Shown piece by piece: positions 24,759-32,281 of a DNA stretch of 64,000 nt. Under the pieces are notes generated by a model. The model was given only the letters and a program-made list of their open reading frames with translations. It was not told where the DNA came from and ran no database searches. The position numbers and the translations under genes were made by a program. The stretch's first letter is position 1; the number at the start of each line of letters is the position of its first letter. Origin of the DNA: Bacillota bacterium (lineage in GTDB: Bacteria; Bacillota; Clostridia; Oscillospirales; Ruminococcaceae); assembly GCA_023440965.1 (NCBI GenBank), contig JAEZRC010000002.1, forward strand, positions 62,001 through 126,000, in the 5' to 3' direction.

Positions 24759-25307
24759 ATGAAAAAATTTGTATGTTCAGTATGTGGATATGTTCACGAG
24801 GGTGAAGAAGCACCAGACAAATGCCCACAGTGTAAAGCACCAAAGGAAAAATTCAAAGAAGCAGTAGATGAAGGTATTGCTTGGGCAGATGAGCATAAGG
24901 TAGGAGTAGCAGAAGGTCTTGACGCTGAAGTTGTTGAAGGATTAAGACAGAACTTTATGGGCGAATGTACAGAGGTTGGCATGTATCTTGCAATGGCAAG
25001 AGTAGCTCACAGAGAAGGCTATCCTGAAGTTGGAATGTATTATGAAAAGGCGGCATTCGAAGAAGCAGAACATGCTGCTAAATTTGCTGAGCTTTTGGGG
25101 GAAGTAGTAACTCCATCAACAAAGAAAAATCTTGAAATGAGATATATGGCTGAAAATGGTGCTTGTGACGGGAAGAAGAAACTTGCTACAAGAGCAAAAG
25201 AACTTGGCTATGATGCAATTCATGATACAGTGCACGAGATGGCAAAAGACGAAGCTCGTCACGGCTGTGCTTTCAAAGGTATGCTTGATAGATACTTTAA
25301 AAAATAA
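24759..25307 (+). CDS. reverse rubrerythrin (NADH peroxidase type)
   Basis: 182 aa. The rubredoxin-like domain comes first (CSVCGYVHEGEEAPDKCPQC, residues 6-25), followed by the four-helix diiron domain, whose ligands include GECTEVGMY, FEEAEHAAKF and KDEARHGCAF. This reversed order defines the revRbr peroxidases of Clostridia, which reduce hydrogen peroxide and help survival in oxygen, taking electrons from NADH via a reductase. A strong promoter with an internal operator suggests inducible expression. A decayed copy of its 3' end lies about 1 kb downstream at 26191-26310. It ends in a strong hairpin at 25317-25346. Confidence 0.94.
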   Translation: MKKFVCSVCGYVHEGEEAPDKCPQCKAPKEKFKEAVDEGIAWADEHKVGVAEGLDAEVVEGLRQNFMGECTEVGMYLAMARVAHREGYPEVGMYYEKAAFEEAEHAAKFAELLGEVVTPSTKKNLEMRYMAENGACDGKKKLATRAKELGYDAIHDTVHEMAKDEARHGCAFKGMLDRYFKK

Positions 25308-25316
25308 AACTAATAT

Positions 25317-25346
25317 AAAAAAGGACGAGTAATCTCGTCCTTTTTT
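25317..25346 (+). terminator. terminator after reverse rubrerythrin
   Basis: AAAAAAGGACGAG and CTCGTCCTTTTTT pair around loop TAAT; the stem ends in a T-run. Confidence 0.9.
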
Positions 25347-25447
25347 ATGCTTTTATAGTTAATTTTAACATATAAATAATAGTTATAATGGTATATATAA
25401 ACAAATTTTATGATTTTATACTTAAATAGTTACAATACATATAAAAA

Positions 25448-25479
25448 AATGTTATTATTGTTATAACAATAATAACATT
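25448..25479. repeat. perfect 32-bp palindrome before the PilZ gene
   Basis: The 16-base half AATGTTATTATTGTTA is followed directly by its exact reverse complement, with no mismatch and no spacer. It ends 5 bases before the GAGGTGG ribosome site of the PilZ gene. It could be a dimeric operator or a long A/T hairpin in the leader. Confidence 0.85.
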
Positions 25480-25495
25480 AATATGAGGTGGTTTC

Positions 25496-26179
25496 ATGCT
25501 ATTATTTGGTAAAAAATCTTCTACTCCAGCTTTTGAAGAAAACACGAAGATAACAAGCATAAACCTTGAAAGAGTAGTAAGCGTTATGATAATAGATAAG
25601 GAAGAGAAGTTCAGTTCAAGATTTTTTGTTGGGAAAAAAAGGGACTCTTCTAATTATCAGATTACTGTTGGCATAAAGGACACGTTTTCCTTAAATGAGG
25701 TTGATTTTGTTACTATCATCTTTAATATGATTGACGGCGAAAGATTTTCTCAGACTGGTACGATTGCGAAGATAGAAAACCAGTTCATTACTATTGATCT
25801 TGATGAAAAAATCAATAAAATTGAAGAACGCAGAAAAAGTCTCAAAATTCAATGCAATCTATCAGGAGAAATTACTATAATGAACAAAACAATTTCTGTT
25901 GAAATTAAAAATATATCAATAGGTGGTGTTTTTGTTGCGACTGAGGCTGATTTACCTCTCCATAATGTGTTGTTTATTAAAATCAATGAAATTGATGTTG
26001 TAGCAGATATTACAGTTATTAGGCAGCAAAAGGATAAGCTCGGAACAATTATAGGATATGGATGTCAGTTCTATAAACTTAACGACAGGAACGAAGAAAA
26101 AATTTTCCAGTACATAAATAACTGCTTATTAAAGGAACGTCAGACATTAATAAACCGTGATGTATATAATTATTTTTAG
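25496..26179 (+). CDS. PilZ-domain c-di-GMP receptor-like protein
   Basis: 227 aa. A YcgR-like N-terminal domain (about residues 15-105) is followed by a PilZ domain (about 110-215). The c-di-GMP motifs are visible as EERRKSLKI, in which the usual R-x3-R reads R-x3-K, and NISIGGVF, matching D/N-x-S-x2-G. Binding of cyclic di-GMP is therefore plausible but the second Arg is substituted. YcgR relatives act on flagellar motors or other outputs. The gene stands alone, next to an EAL phosphodiesterase gene on the other strand, so the pair may form a local c-di-GMP circuit. The palindrome at 25448-25479 sits just upstream. Confidence 0.85.
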   Translation: MLLFGKKSSTPAFEENTKITSINLERVVSVMIIDKEEKFSSRFFVGKKRDSSNYQITVGIKDTFSLNEVDFVTIIFNMIDGERFSQTGTIAKIENQFITIDLDEKINKIEERRKSLKIQCNLSGEITIMNKTISVEIKNISIGGVFVATEADLPLHNVLFIKINEIDVVADITVIRQQKDKLGTIIGYGCQFYKLNDRNEEKIFQYINNCLLKERQTLINRDVYNYF

Positions 26180-26190
26180 CAATATTAAAA

Positions 26191-26310
26191 GAGCAAATAA
26201 TCTGCAGATGAAGACTTTGGCTATGTGCAATTGACTATACGGTATACGAAATGAAAGGACCAAGTTCATCACTGCTATATTTCAAATGTATGCTTGATAG
26301 ATATAATAAA
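26191..26310 (+). pseudogene. decayed 3' fragment of a rubrerythrin gene
   Basis: This stretch aligns with the last third of the reverse rubrerythrin gene (about 25190-25298). Shared blocks include TTGGCTATG, TGCAATT, TTTCAAA and the 17-mer GTATGCTTGATAGATA(C/T), all in the same order. By eye roughly three quarters of the bases agree, with several one- and two-base deletions and an insertion of about 14 bases near 26200 that destroy the frame. The hairpin that follows (26322-26351) resembles the rubrerythrin terminator too. It is the remnant of a second copy. Confidence 0.82.
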
Positions 26311-26321
26311 TCATATAACAG

Positions 26322-26351
26322 AAAAAACGGACATTTAATCGTCCGTTTTTT
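26322..26351. terminator. bidirectional terminator after the rubrerythrin remnant and EAL gene
   Basis: AAAAAACGGAC and GTCCGTTTTTT pair (11 bp) across an 8-base loop. The EAL gene's stop lies inside it. Confidence 0.85.
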
Positions 26352-27573
26352 CTATCGAGCTTACATAATAATCAATGCAAGCAACATATTTATTTCCGTT
26401 TGGGTGTAGGAAAAGTACAGAATTTGTCTGACAAAGTCGTCCTGTAGCAATAGAAATATATTTATGGCTTGTAAAGAATTCGGTTTCAAGAATAACCGCT
26501 GAATAAAAATAGGACTTAAGATTGTGGCAATCATTTTTCTTGCATGGTGAGAAGAGTGGATTGTCATTCGGTTTTATATCATGATTTAATATAGTACTTG
26601 TTATCTGATATCCGTTTATGTCAAGAATATATATACATTCAATATCGCAGCATTGTGTAACATAATTTCTAAGGACTTTTTCAAAATTCTCGGTTTTTGC
26701 TTTCTTGAGGCTAGCTGTTAATGCCTTAAGATTTTTTTTATAAATATTGTAATGCAGTTTTTTATTATTAAGCTCGGCTTTGGCCTGCTGTGTATATGAT
26801 TCAGTGATTGTATTGAGTTGATTGTCAATGACAAGATTATGTATTTTTTCAACTTCCTGAGCTTTAGAGAAGTAATATCCCTGAAAATAATCTATATTAA
26901 GATTCATACAGCTTACAGCTTCATCAATGGTTTCAACACCTTCAGCGACCGTAACCGCACCAATGCTTTTTGATAGATTGACAATAGCTCTTGCAATTTC
27001 CTGCTTGTAGTAATCTTTGTTTATATCAGTAATAGATTGCCTGTCGATCTTAACAATATCAGGCTTTGCAATTGCAATACGATTGAGATTTGAATGCCCT
27101 GATCCAACATCATCAAGGGCGATAAGGAATCCGTTTTCCCTGAATATTTTTATAAAGTTTTCAAGGTCAGTTGAACTGTTAGTACCTTTTTCATTTATTT
27201 CAATAACAATATGCTTTTTGGGAATTGAGGATTTATCAATACTCATTATAATATCTTCAGAATGCTCAATGTAGCTTTTTAAATATGAAGCTTCAAAGTT
27301 AACAAAAAGAAGGCAATTATCACAGATGCTCTTTGCGGTTTCAAAAGTGTTTTGACGACAGATATTGTCAAGAGTCTGTCCCTTTTCATGATGTTTTGAA
27401 AATGAAAATAACGCTTCAGGGGATATGTATTCATTCATATAAAAGCTTCTTGTCAATGCCTCAACACCAACAATTTTTCTGTTTCTCACGCTAACTATAG
27501 GCTGAAAATGAATTGAGAGTTCTTTTTGAGAAAGTACATAATTAAAAATGTCATTATCTAGTATGCTTATCAT
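26335..27573 (-). CDS. EAL-domain c-di-GMP phosphodiesterase with C-terminal sensor-like domain
   Basis: 412 aa from the ATG at 27571-27573. The EAL domain (about residues 10-245) keeps the catalytic signatures: VEALTR, VNFEAS, IEINEKG, ALDDVGSGHSNL, VKIDRQ, AEGVET and QGYYFSKA. Hydrolysis of cyclic di-GMP to pGpG is therefore likely. The C-terminal 150 residues, after a short helix, look like a PAS/Cache-type domain similar in placement to the YkuI C-terminal domain, with PCKKNDCH and ATGRLCQTNS, and may sense a small ligand or metal. No membrane segment is evident. The nearby PilZ gene supports a c-di-GMP role. Confidence 0.9.
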   Translation of the reverse strand: MISILDNDIFNYVLSQKELSIHFQPIVSVRNRKIVGVEALTRSFYMNEYISPEALFSFSKHHEKGQTLDNICRQNTFETAKSICDNCLLFVNFEASYLKSYIEHSEDIIMSIDKSSIPKKHIVIEINEKGTNSSTDLENFIKIFRENGFLIALDDVGSGHSNLNRIAIAKPDIVKIDRQSITDINKDYYKQEIARAIVNLSKSIGAVTVAEGVETIDEAVSCMNLNIDYFQGYYFSKAQEVEKIHNLVIDNQLNTITESYTQQAKAELNNKKLHYNIYKKNLKALTASLKKAKTENFEKVLRNYVTQCCDIECIYILDINGYQITSTILNHDIKPNDNPLFSPCKKNDCHNLKSYFYSAVILETEFFTSHKYISIATGRLCQTNSVLFLHPNGNKYVACIDYYVSSIEKTDD

Positions 27574-27598
27574 TATAAAACCCACTTTCAAATAAAAA

Positions 27599-27631
27599 AG
27601 ACAAAGGTAGTCTTAAAAGACTCCTTTGTCT
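27599..27631 (-). terminator. terminator after the alanine/sodium symporter gene
   Basis: AGACAAAGG and CCTTTGTCT, extended by AGTCTT and AAGACT with one bulged base, form a 15-bp stem with a T-run on the reverse strand. Confidence 0.8.
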
Positions 27632-27669
27632 GTGATTATTATAAATTATTAATGCATAAATGTCAATTA

Positions 27670-29076
27670 TTAATCTACAAATTTCGACATTATTTGGTTT
27701 TTGATTTTGTTAAGTTGTTTTCCGTTTTCATATATCTTGAGCATTTTAACAATTACACCACTTAAAGCAAGTAATGCAAGAAGGTTTGGTATAACCATAA
27801 GCCCATTAAAGCAGTCTGACAGCGACCATACAAAGTCAACCTTAAGTGTTGAGCCGATTGCAACAAATATAGCAACAGCTACTGAATAATATTTTACTGC
27901 CTTTTTCCCAAAAAGAAACTTTATGTTAGTTTCCCCGAAAAAGTACCAACCGATAATTGTTGAGAATGCAAAGAAAAGCAAGCATATTGCAATAAATATT
28001 GAACCGAACTTACCAAACACTGTTTCAAATCCGGCCTGTGTTAGTCCGATTCCAGCAAATGACCCGTCGTAGCCTTTGGGCAATACGCCAGTTATAATAA
28101 TAACAAGTGCAGTAAGCGTAAGCATAATGAATGTATCAACGAATACACCCATCATTGCTACTATTCCCTGATCACAAGGTTTATCAACCTTAGCAATTGC
28201 ATGTGCGTGTGGTGTTGAACCCATTCCGGCTTCATTTGAGAATAATCCTCTTGCAACACCGTATCTAATGGATTTCTGAATTGTAATTCCTATCACTCCG
28301 CCAGTAACAGCAGATGGTGCAAAAGCACCGACAAAAATCTGCCTGAATGCATCAGGTATTTTCGTTAGGTTTACAATAACTATAATCATAGCACCGAGAA
28401 TATAAAAAATAGCCATAATGGGAACAATTTTTTCAGTAACAGAGGCAATTCTTTCTACGCCCCCAAGGAATATTATAAGTGCAAGTACTGAAACAGCTAT
28501 GCCTATATATATCGGTTTTATACCGAATGCAATATTAAAAGCATCACCGATTGAATTAGACTGAACCATATTTCCCATAAATCCGAGAGCAATAACAATC
28601 AGAACAGAAAATATAATTGCGAGCACTTTCCCCAATATACCTTTAAAAGCGGCCTGTATATAATAAGCTGGACCACCAATAACCTGTCCATCAACTTTAG
28701 TCTTGTATTTTTGTGAAAGTGAAGCCTCAACAAAAATTGTTGCCATTCCAAAGAATGCGCTAACCCACATCCAGAATATTGCGCCAGGTCCACCAGCAAT
28801 AAGTGCTGTTGCAGCACCTGCGAGATTCCCTGTACCGACCTGCGCAGCTATTGCAGTGGCAAGTGACTGCCATGATGACATGCCTTTTTCATCAGCACGT
28901 TCGCCACGAAATTTAATACTACCGAATGTATCTTTAAAACCTTGCCTGAACTTCCTGATCTGAACAAATTTTAGTTTTATTGTGAAGAAAATGCCCGTTC
29001 CACAAAGTAGAAAAAGCAAAAGAAAATTCCACAGTAAGTTATTTACTGCTCCAACGCTTTTTTGTAACAGTTCCAT
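27670..29076 (-). CDS. alanine/sodium symporter, AGCS family
   Basis: 468 aa from the ATG at 29074-29076, which follows GGGGGTAG; upstream in-frame codons lack a ribosome site. About eleven membrane helices. Signature AGCS sequences are visible: ATAIAAQVGTGNLAGAATAL (sodium-binding region), GGPGAIFWMWVSAFFGMA, and GLFSNEAGMGSTPHAHA. It imports alanine or glycine with sodium ions. It is monocistronic, and no glycine riboswitch was recognised upstream. Confidence 0.93.
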   Translation of the reverse strand: MELLQKSVGAVNNLLWNFLLLFLLCGTGIFFTIKLKFVQIRKFRQGFKDTFGSIKFRGERADEKGMSSWQSLATAIAAQVGTGNLAGAATALIAGGPGAIFWMWVSAFFGMATIFVEASLSQKYKTKVDGQVIGGPAYYIQAAFKGILGKVLAIIFSVLIVIALGFMGNMVQSNSIGDAFNIAFGIKPIYIGIAVSVLALIIFLGGVERIASVTEKIVPIMAIFYILGAMIIVIVNLTKIPDAFRQIFVGAFAPSAVTGGVIGITIQKSIRYGVARGLFSNEAGMGSTPHAHAIAKVDKPCDQGIVAMMGVFVDTFIMLTLTALVIIITGVLPKGYDGSFAGIGLTQAGFETVFGKFGSIFIAICLLFFAFSTIIGWYFFGETNIKFLFGKKAVKYYSVAVAIFVAIGSTLKVDFVWSLSDCFNGLMVIPNLLALLALSGVIVKMLKIYENGKQLNKIKNQIMSKFVD

Positions 29077-29463
29077 TACTACCCCCAAATATACTATACT
29101 AAAATAATATAGTATCATAATCAAGGCTATTTAAAGTTAACATATTTGAAAATAAAAGTTAAAATTTTAAATTGTTCTTTTCGTTAAAATGTATATATTT
29201 AGTAATATATATTGTTAATAAATATGAAATTTGACTATACATCTTGAAAAAGTCTAGCGAATTATGTATTATATTATTATAACTAAATCTTTTTATATTA
29301 TCTAGGTTGTGAGCATTTTTTTAGCTTGATGAAATATCACATTTCCTAAAATTTTGAAAGGGATTTATTGATGACAGAAATTGATTCACCTTAATTTTAA
29401 AAAATAGTTTTACGATGAAGGCAACAATTAAGTTACCCAAATTTATAAAAAGGGAGTTTTTCG
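29077..29463. other. 387-base intergenic region with a long leader
   Basis: It separates the divergent symporter and chemoreceptor genes. On the forward strand a promoter TTGAAA (29244-29249)-N17-TATTAT (29267-29272) would give a leader of about 185 bases. In the leader there is a seven-codon reading frame at 29371-29394 with an AAAGGGA ribosome site, and the direct repeat of the chemoreceptor start described separately. No riboswitch motif was recognised. Confidence 0.55.
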
Positions 29464-29481
29464 ATGAAGACAACAATTAAG
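29406..29481 (+). repeat. 27-bp direct repeat duplicating the chemoreceptor start region
   Basis: 29406-29432 and 29455-29481 agree at 25 of 27 positions, offset by 49 bases. Both copies contain ATGAAG and the first codons. The first copy's ATG (29415) is out of frame with the real gene, lacks a ribosome site, and opens a 21-codon frame ending at 29480. Confidence 0.85.
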
Positions 29482-31407
29482 GCGAGGATTTTAAGATTGG
29501 TTCTAATAAGTTTGTTTATTGCAAGTGCATTCATTGCAACAATAGGATGTGTCGTAGGATCTATTGGAATTATTGATGCAACTAATGAGAAGCTTGAACT
29601 TGAAGTAGAAAAAATTGAAATTGAATTTGATAAAATTCAAACTAAAGCCAGTTCAACTATTTCGAAGTTATCAGATGATACCAGTATTCAGAATTTACTG
29701 AATACAAAAAGTCAGGATGGCGTAAGTGGTACTGTAGATGCATTTATAAATCAATACGGAGCATCTTATGTTATGATTATTGATAACAACGATAATATAC
29801 TGTATACAACAGACAGCAGTATCGATATTAAATCAGAGAAATCAGGTGTTCGTGATAAAATTAAATCAGGTAATTATGTCGGCGATTATGGAAGTAACAA
29901 TAAATATGAGTTTGTTTATGAAAGTGCAATGCCAGTAAGAATTGACGGCAAGGCTTATGGATATGTACTTATTGCTTATGATTTAACAGACGAAAAAATA
30001 GTAGATACTATTAAGGGCGATACTGATAATCATGTTACGATTTTTAAGGATAATGTAAGAGTTAATACAACAATTAAAAAAGATGGCAAGAGGATTGTCA
30101 ATACAAAAATGGATCCTAAGGTTGAACAGAAGGTACTAAAAGAAGGAAAGAACTTTATTAAAAAGATTGAAATAAGTGGTAAAGGATATTACACAATATA
30201 TAAGCCAATAAAAGATTCTGACGATAATATTATTGGTTCAGCCTTTGCTGGCGAGAGCAGCAGTGGAGTTGTCAGATTCATATTTACAATTGTCTTGTTT
30301 AGTTTTGGTGGTGCTATTCTGCTTATTACAGTCAATGTAGTGGTAGCCGTAAAAGTATCTCGTGCAATATCTGGTTCAATTAACAATACTGTTGATAGAC
30401 TAACAAAACTATCAGAAGGTGACATTACATCTCCTTGTCAGGCAAATACAAGAGGTGATGAAACACAGGTTCTTGGTGATGTTTTGAATAATACAGTACA
30501 AAAGCTAAATCTTTATATTTCAGATATTGACGGTTTCGTTGATAATATTGAAAGAGGAAACCTTTCATATACTTCGAATGTTGAGTATGCTGGTGATTTT
30601 AAAAAGATAGAAAAAGCATTAAATAAATTAAGTGCTTCACTTAGAGAAGTATTCGGCAATATTAATGAAGCTGTTTCACAGATAAGGGCTGGTGCAAATC
30701 AGTTTGCTGAAGGTTCAACAAGTCTTGCAAAGAACGCATCTATTGAAGCTGGAACAGTTGTTGAATTATCTGCTTCTGTTCTGACAGTATCTGAAAAGAC
30801 ACGTTCAAATGCTGAAAGTGCATTAAAAGCTAAAGAACTTTCAGATGAAACATATGTAAGAGTAAATGAAAGCAATTCAAGCATGAGTGAAATGCTTGTT
30901 GCTATGGATGCTATTAACGAAAGTGCAACTGAAATTGCTAAGTTCATTAAGGTTATTGAAGATATTGCATTCCAGACTAATATTCTTTCACTTAATGCAA
31001 GTGTTGAGGCAGCAAGAGCAGGTACAGCAGGTAAAGGCTTCGCTGTTGTTGCAGATGAAGTAAGAACACTTGCAGCAAAATGTGCTGATGCAGCTAAGAA
31101 TTCAACAATAATGATAGACCACGCATTAAGCGATGTAAAGAATGGTTCAGTTACTGCTAATAAAAACGCTGATAACCTCAAGCAGGTTGTACAAATGATT
31201 TCTGAAGTAAATAACCTTGTTCAGGAGGTTGCAGATGCTTCAAATCATCAATCTGCAGCTCTGACACAGATTAACGAGGGCTTTGAGCAGATTTCAGTAT
31301 CTGTTCAGACTAACTCAGCAACAGCTGAAGAAAGTGCAGCTTCAAGTGAAGAGCTTTCAGGTCAGGCAAATATGCTTGAAGAAATGGTTAAGAAATATAA
31401 TATCTAA
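29464..31407 (+). CDS. methyl-accepting chemotaxis protein with extracellular Cache-type domain
   Basis: 647 aa. Membrane segment 1 (about residues 12-36) leads to an extracellular domain of about 230 residues resembling single Cache (ASYVMIIDNNDNILYTTDS; IGSAFAGESS near its end). Membrane segment 2 (about 275-298), a HAMP domain and a signalling domain follow, with hairpin tip DIAFQTNILSLNASVEAARAG and GFAVVADEVRTLAAK. It senses an external ligand, unlike the first receptor at 1074. The C-terminus stops shortly after the signalling domain with no FG tail and no CheR pentapeptide. GGGAG precedes the ATG. Confidence 0.92.
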   Translation: MKTTIKARILRLVLISLFIASAFIATIGCVVGSIGIIDATNEKLELEVEKIEIEFDKIQTKASSTISKLSDDTSIQNLLNTKSQDGVSGTVDAFINQYGASYVMIIDNNDNILYTTDSSIDIKSEKSGVRDKIKSGNYVGDYGSNNKYEFVYESAMPVRIDGKAYGYVLIAYDLTDEKIVDTIKGDTDNHVTIFKDNVRVNTTIKKDGKRIVNTKMDPKVEQKVLKEGKNFIKKIEISGKGYYTIYKPIKDSDDNIIGSAFAGESSSGVVRFIFTIVLFSFGGAILLITVNVVVAVKVSRAISGSINNTVDRLTKLSEGDITSPCQANTRGDETQVLGDVLNNTVQKLNLYISDIDGFVDNIERGNLSYTSNVEYAGDFKKIEKALNKLSASLREVFGNINEAVSQIRAGANQFAEGSTSLAKNASIEAGTVVELSASVLTVSEKTRSNAESALKAKELSDETYVRVNESNSSMSEMLVAMDAINESATEIAKFIKVIEDIAFQTNILSLNASVEAARAGTAGKGFAVVADEVRTLAAKCADAAKNSTIMIDHALSDVKNGSVTANKNADNLKQVVQMISEVNNLVQEVADASNHQSAALTQINEGFEQISVSVQTNSATAEESAASSEELSGQANMLEEMVKKYNI

Positions 31408-31417
31408 ATAAAAGTCT

Positions 31418-31451
31418 AAAACGGGTAATCTTCTTGAAGATTACCCGTTTT
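31418..31451 (+). terminator. terminator after the second chemoreceptor gene
   Basis: The 16-base arms AAAACGGGTAATCTTC and GAAGATTACCCGTTTT are perfectly complementary and are followed by ATTATT. Confidence 0.88.
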
Positions 31452-31501
31452 ATTATTAATTTTCGACAGAAAATGCGAATATTACAAAATGGTAATAATA
31501 T

Positions 31502-31530
31502 TTGAAATTAGTAATAATATGTGATATAAT
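31502..31530 (+). promoter_or_regulatory. promoter of the PIG-L deacetylase-YfhO operon
   Basis: TTGAAA at 31502-31507, 17-base spacer, TATAAT at 31525-31530, 35 bases before the ATG at 31565. Confidence 0.75.
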
Positions 31531-31564
31531 CTTCTCATTAAGGCTTAAAGAAGGACTAATACAT

Positions 31565-32281
31565 ATGAATAAGAAAATGAAAATAAGATTTTTTGTTTCT
31601 GCTGTAGCAATAGTTTTAGCATGCTTATTATTAACCAGAATATTTGATAATAAATTCACTTCTATAAAAATTTCTGATTTAGATTTAGATGGTTATGATA
31701 ACCTGATGATAGTAGCTCACCCTGATGATGAAACTATTTTTGGCGGTGGGCATCTGCTAAAGGATAAATATCTTGTAGTCTGTGTAACAGCAGGGAATGA
31801 TGTAATCAGATCCCGTGAACTATTAAAAGCAATGAAGGCAACAGATGATAAGTGCCTTATGCTCGGTTTCCCTGATAAAACAATGGGTAAACGTGATAAG
31901 TGGACAAACTGCAAATCTGAAATAAAAGCAGAATTAACAAAAATTATTAATTATAAACAGTGGAAAACAATTGTTACCCACAGTCCTCAAGGTGAATATG
32001 GACATATTCATCATAAGATGACAAATAAAATTGTTACTCAGATTTTCAATGAAGTCTGTGATGATGACCAGACATTATATTACTTTGCACATTATTATAC
32101 TAAGGAAGAAATTCCTGCTGTTGAAAAAGAACTTGTTGCATTAGACAAGAAAACATATGATGAGAAATACGAGTATATGCACAAAGTATATAAAAGTCAG
32201 TTCCATGTTTTAGATAAGCTTGATCATATCATGAAATATGAAGAATGGCAAAAATACTCAAAGGATGAAGTGACCACATGA
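31565..32281 (+). CDS. PIG-L family deacetylase, membrane-anchored
   Basis: 238 aa from the ATG at 31565 after AAGAAGGA. One N-terminal hydrophobic anchor (residues 8-26). The zinc motif AHPDDE (in VAHPDDETIFGGG) and the distal HSPQGEYGHIHHKM contain the His/Asp ligands and catalytic Asp of LmbE/PIG-L deacetylases, which remove N-acetyl groups from GlcNAc-containing molecules. Its anchor suggests action at or near the membrane on a lipid-linked or surface sugar. It overlaps the YfhO-like gene by four bases (ATGA), so the two are translationally coupled and likely act together. Confidence 0.88.
   Translation: MNKKMKIRFFVSAVAIVLACLLLTRIFDNKFTSIKISDLDLDGYDNLMIVAHPDDETIFGGGHLLKDKYLVVCVTAGNDVIRSRELLKAMKATDDKCLMLGFPDKTMGKRDKWTNCKSEIKAELTKIINYKQWKTIVTHSPQGEYGHIHHKMTNKIVTQIFNEVCDDDQTLYYFAHYYTKEEIPAVEKELVALDKKTYDEKYEYMHKVYKSQFHVLDKLDHIMKYEEWQKYSKDEVTT

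Noticed and set aside
29077..29463. Glycine, c-di-GMP or other riboswitch before the symporter or chemoreceptor genes
   Set aside because: I looked for the conserved cores (for example the GEMM core) and found no match in this region. A covariance search would be decisive.
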